DNA of 7,537 nucleotides, from assembly GCA_002425305.1 (NCBI GenBank), contig DILZ01000131.1, positions 7,225 to 14,761 of the forward strand, read 5' to 3'. Every line of letters starts with the position of its first letter. Position 1 is the stretch's first letter. Origin of the DNA: Ruminococcaceae bacterium UBA5579. Its GTDB lineage: Bacteria; Bacillota; Clostridia; Oscillospirales; Ruminococcaceae. Both the position numbers and the translations under genes were made by a program. Shown piece by piece: positions 6,389-7,537 of this stretch. The notes below the pieces were generated by a model. It searched no databases. It was given only the letters and a program-made list of their open reading frames with translations, and was not told the DNA's origin.

Positions 6389-6934
6389 ATGAATATATGG
6401 CATGACATAAAGCCCGAAAGGATATATCCTACCGATTTTATTTCCGTCATAGAGATATCCAAAGGCAGCAACAAGAAATACGAGCTTGACAAGGAAACGG
6501 GAATGCTGCTGCTTGACAGAATACTTTTCACTGCTACATACTATCCGATGAACTACGGTTTTATACCGCGCACCTACGGCGACGACAAGGACCCTCTCGA
6601 CGTTCTTGTGCTCTGCTCGGAGGCTATCGCGCCGCTTACACTTGTGCGATGCTATCCTATCGGAGTGCTGAAAATGACGGACGGCGGTATGAACGACGAG
6701 AAGATAATCGCCATTCCGTACAGCGACCCCACTTATATGGGTTACACCGACGTTTCCGAGCTGCCGAAGCACATTTTCGAGGAGGTGCAGCATTTCTTCA
6801 AGGTGTACAAGACTCTTGAGGGAAAGGAGACCGTGGTGGACGACGTGGGCGGCGCAATAGAAGCGGTAGAGATAATTCAGCAGTGTATGGATAACTATAA
6901 AAGGAAGTTCTGTAAAAATGAGGCGACCGTATAA
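6389..6934 (+). CDS. ppa: Inorganic pyrophosphatase, family I (soluble)
   Basis: The enzyme hydrolyses pyrophosphate to two phosphates in the cytoplasm, pulling nucleic-acid, protein and lipid synthesis forward. The 181 residues match family I length. Recognisable active-site features are EISKGSNKKYELD (E22, K30, E32), R44, NYGFIP with Y56, the metal-binding signature DKDPLDVLV (D66, D68, D71), D98 and D103 with K105 in MTDGGMNDEK, and HFFKVYK with Y140/K141. Two positions differ from the E. coli enzyme as I recall it: the signature has lysine where glycine is usual (DKD for DGD), and the residue after D98 is glycine rather than glutamate. The essential acids remain, so activity is expected. 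It has its own promoter and a terminator behind it, so it is probably independent of the signalling operon. Confidence 0.95.
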   Translation: MNIWHDIKPERIYPTDFISVIEISKGSNKKYELDKETGMLLLDRILFTATYYPMNYGFIPRTYGDDKDPLDVLVLCSEAIAPLTLVRCYPIGVLKMTDGGMNDEKIIAIPYSDPTYMGYTDVSELPKHIFEEVQHFFKVYKTLEGKETVVDDVGGAIEAVEIIQQCMDNYKRKFCKNEATV

Positions 6935-6974
6935 CGACCGCACATAAACGGAGCAATAAAAACAGACATATAAA

Positions 6975-7012
6975 AAGACCTCCTTTGGTAAATCAAGACC
7001 AAAGGAGGTTTT
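6975..7012. terminator. Bidirectional intrinsic terminator between ppa and the DUF2000 gene
   Basis: ACCTCCTTTGGT (6978-6989) pairs perfectly with ACCAAAGGAGGT (6998-7009) over 12 bp with an 8-base loop. T-run 7009-7012 follows on the plus strand and the A-run 6972-6976 gives a U-run on the minus strand. It therefore fits termination of the pyrophosphatase transcript and of the converging DUF2000 transcript. The 3' arm contains AAAGGAGGT, identical to a full Shine-Dalgarno sequence, which would be hidden in the stem. Confidence 0.88.
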
Positions 7013-7022
7013 GAATTAGAAT

Positions 7023-7430
7023 TTATTTCATCAAAGGAAGATTTCCCGTAAGCTTATTGATTTTCCGGCTGTCGCCGCAGATCGCAAGCCCTATGTAATT
7101 CAACTCAGACGCATAGGACATCTTGTCGATAAACTCATCGTAGGTTTTGCAGCTTTGAGCAAGGTCTGTGAAGTCCACCGCAGTCAGATCGCCGAACTGC
7201 CGCTCGTACAGACGAAGCCGCAGCTTTCCTATAGCTTCGCGGTCAGCTTTCAAAATAGGTACGGGTATCTTTATCACACCGGCGTGCATATTTCCCGCGC
7301 CGTCCCGCACGCTCTCCCCCACAGCCTCCGGCAGCTTCCCGCCAAGCGTTATCCCGAGAATGGCGGAGGCATTCGCTATCTCCCCGAGAGGCAGATCCTC
7401 GTCAATTATCATCACACATTTTTGGTTCAT
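7023..7430 (-). CDS. DUF2000 family protein
   Basis: This 135-residue protein begins KCVMIIDEDLPLGEIANASAIL-like and continues with GNMHAGVIKIPVPILKA, AVDFTDLAQSCKTYDEFI and a C-terminal GDSRKINKLTGNLPLMK. This series of motifs is characteristic of the DUF2000 family. The family is uncharacterised and, as I recall, resembles the peptidyl-tRNA hydrolase 2 fold; no reaction can be assigned. No signal peptide or membrane segment is visible, so it is likely cytoplasmic. ATG 7430 is preceded by AGGGGGA (7443-7437 on the minus strand), seven bases upstream. The start lies inside the 3' end of the AraC-family gene (29-bp overlap), so the two are cotranscribed and probably translationally coupled. 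The terminator at 6975-7012 ends the unit. Confidence 0.85.
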   Translation of the reverse strand: MNQKCVMIIDEDLPLGEIANASAILGITLGGKLPEAVGESVRDGAGNMHAGVIKIPVPILKADREAIGKLRLRLYERQFGDLTAVDFTDLAQSCKTYDEFIDKMSYASELNYIGLAICGDSRKINKLTGNLPLMK

Positions 7431-7537
7431 TTTTTCGTCCCCCTATTTCAAAAATTTTGCCGTATGCGGCGGGGGACAATCCGAAAAAGGTATGGAACGC
7501 GTTTGTTAAATGACTTTGATCCGAGAAGCCTGTCGCG
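7402..7537 (-). CDS. AraC-family transcriptional regulator, C-terminal end (cut by window edge)
   Basis: Only the last 44 residues are visible, read right to left from 7536 to the TGA at 7404-7402. They start ATGFSDQSHLTNAF and continue HTFFGLSPAAYGKIFE, which is the second helix-turn-helix and closing motif of AraC/XylS regulators (G-F-x-D-x-S-x-x-x-x-x-F-x-x-x-x-G-x-S-P-x-x-Y). After the motif a short tail runs to the stop. That tail overlaps the DUF2000 start by 29 bases and contains its ribosome site. The ligand-binding N-terminal part lies beyond the window, so the signal sensed is unknown. The overlap suggests that AraC and DUF2000 are expressed and act together. Confidence 0.85.
   Translation of the reverse strand, partial: ATGFSDQSHLTNAFHTFFGLSPAAYGKIFEIGGRKNEPKMCDDN

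Noticed and set aside
5710..6531. 273-residue antisense frame across the kinase and pyrophosphatase genes
   Set aside because: It spans two clearly coding plus-strand genes and the strong ppa promoter, and shows no recognisable domain.
1..7537. CRISPR arrays, insertion sequences, tRNA or rRNA genes, phage or defence genes
   Set aside because: No regular spaced repeats, transposase motifs, terminal inverted repeats, cloverleaf sequences or conserved rRNA segments were seen on either strand.

Overview
The window looks like chromosomal DNA from a Gram-positive anaerobe of the class Clostridia, probably near the Ruminococcus/Oscillospiraceae group. The supports are strong AGGAGG-type ribosome sites, vegetative (SigA-like) promoters with A-rich upstream DNA, a TTG start behind a strong ribosome site, an FtsX-type ABC transporter next to an OmpR-type two-component system, and a DUF2000 protein. 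The lineage is inferred from style and protein families, not from a marker gene. GC content looks intermediate by eye; it was not computed.

Layout. (1) Bases 1-922, minus strand: the N-terminal 307 residues of a membrane chemoreceptor-like protein (TM, extracellular Cache-type sensor, TM, start of HAMP), cut by the left edge. (2) Bases 923-1198: a divergent intergenic region with a good minus-strand promoter, a leader hairpin for the receptor gene, and a plus-strand extended -10 promoter for the next operon. (3) Bases 1199-6309, plus strand: a four-gene signalling/transport operon with an FtsX-like permease (782 aa), an ABC ATPase (254 aa), an OmpR/PhoB-type response regulator (219 aa, TTG start) and a HAMP-type sensor histidine kinase (410 aa, ATGA overlap with the regulator). 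A strong hairpin separates permease and ATPase, and a run of 7-bp tandem repeats fills the ATPase-regulator gap. (4) Bases 6318-6934: family I inorganic pyrophosphatase with its own near-consensus promoter. (5) Bases 6975-7012: a terminator that can serve both strands. (6) Bases 7023-7537, minus strand: a DUF2000 protein, preceded by and overlapping the 3' end of an AraC-family regulator cut by the right edge.

How the genes work together. The permease and ATPase should form one membrane complex of the MacB/FtsX superfamily. The kinase and regulator next to it most likely sense an envelope signal and control the transporter, as in antimicrobial-peptide or envelope-stress modules of Firmicutes. 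The gene order (transporter first) and a kinase with a real extracellular segment of about 76 residues separate it from classical BceRS-AB. Pyrophosphatase is housekeeping and probably only a neighbour. The AraC regulator and DUF2000 protein form a coupled pair whose target is not visible here.

Nothing in the window is clearly a wholly new system. The least explained items are the heptamer repeats before the regulator, the intercistronic hairpin, and matching cysteine pairs in the two extracellular domains of the permease.
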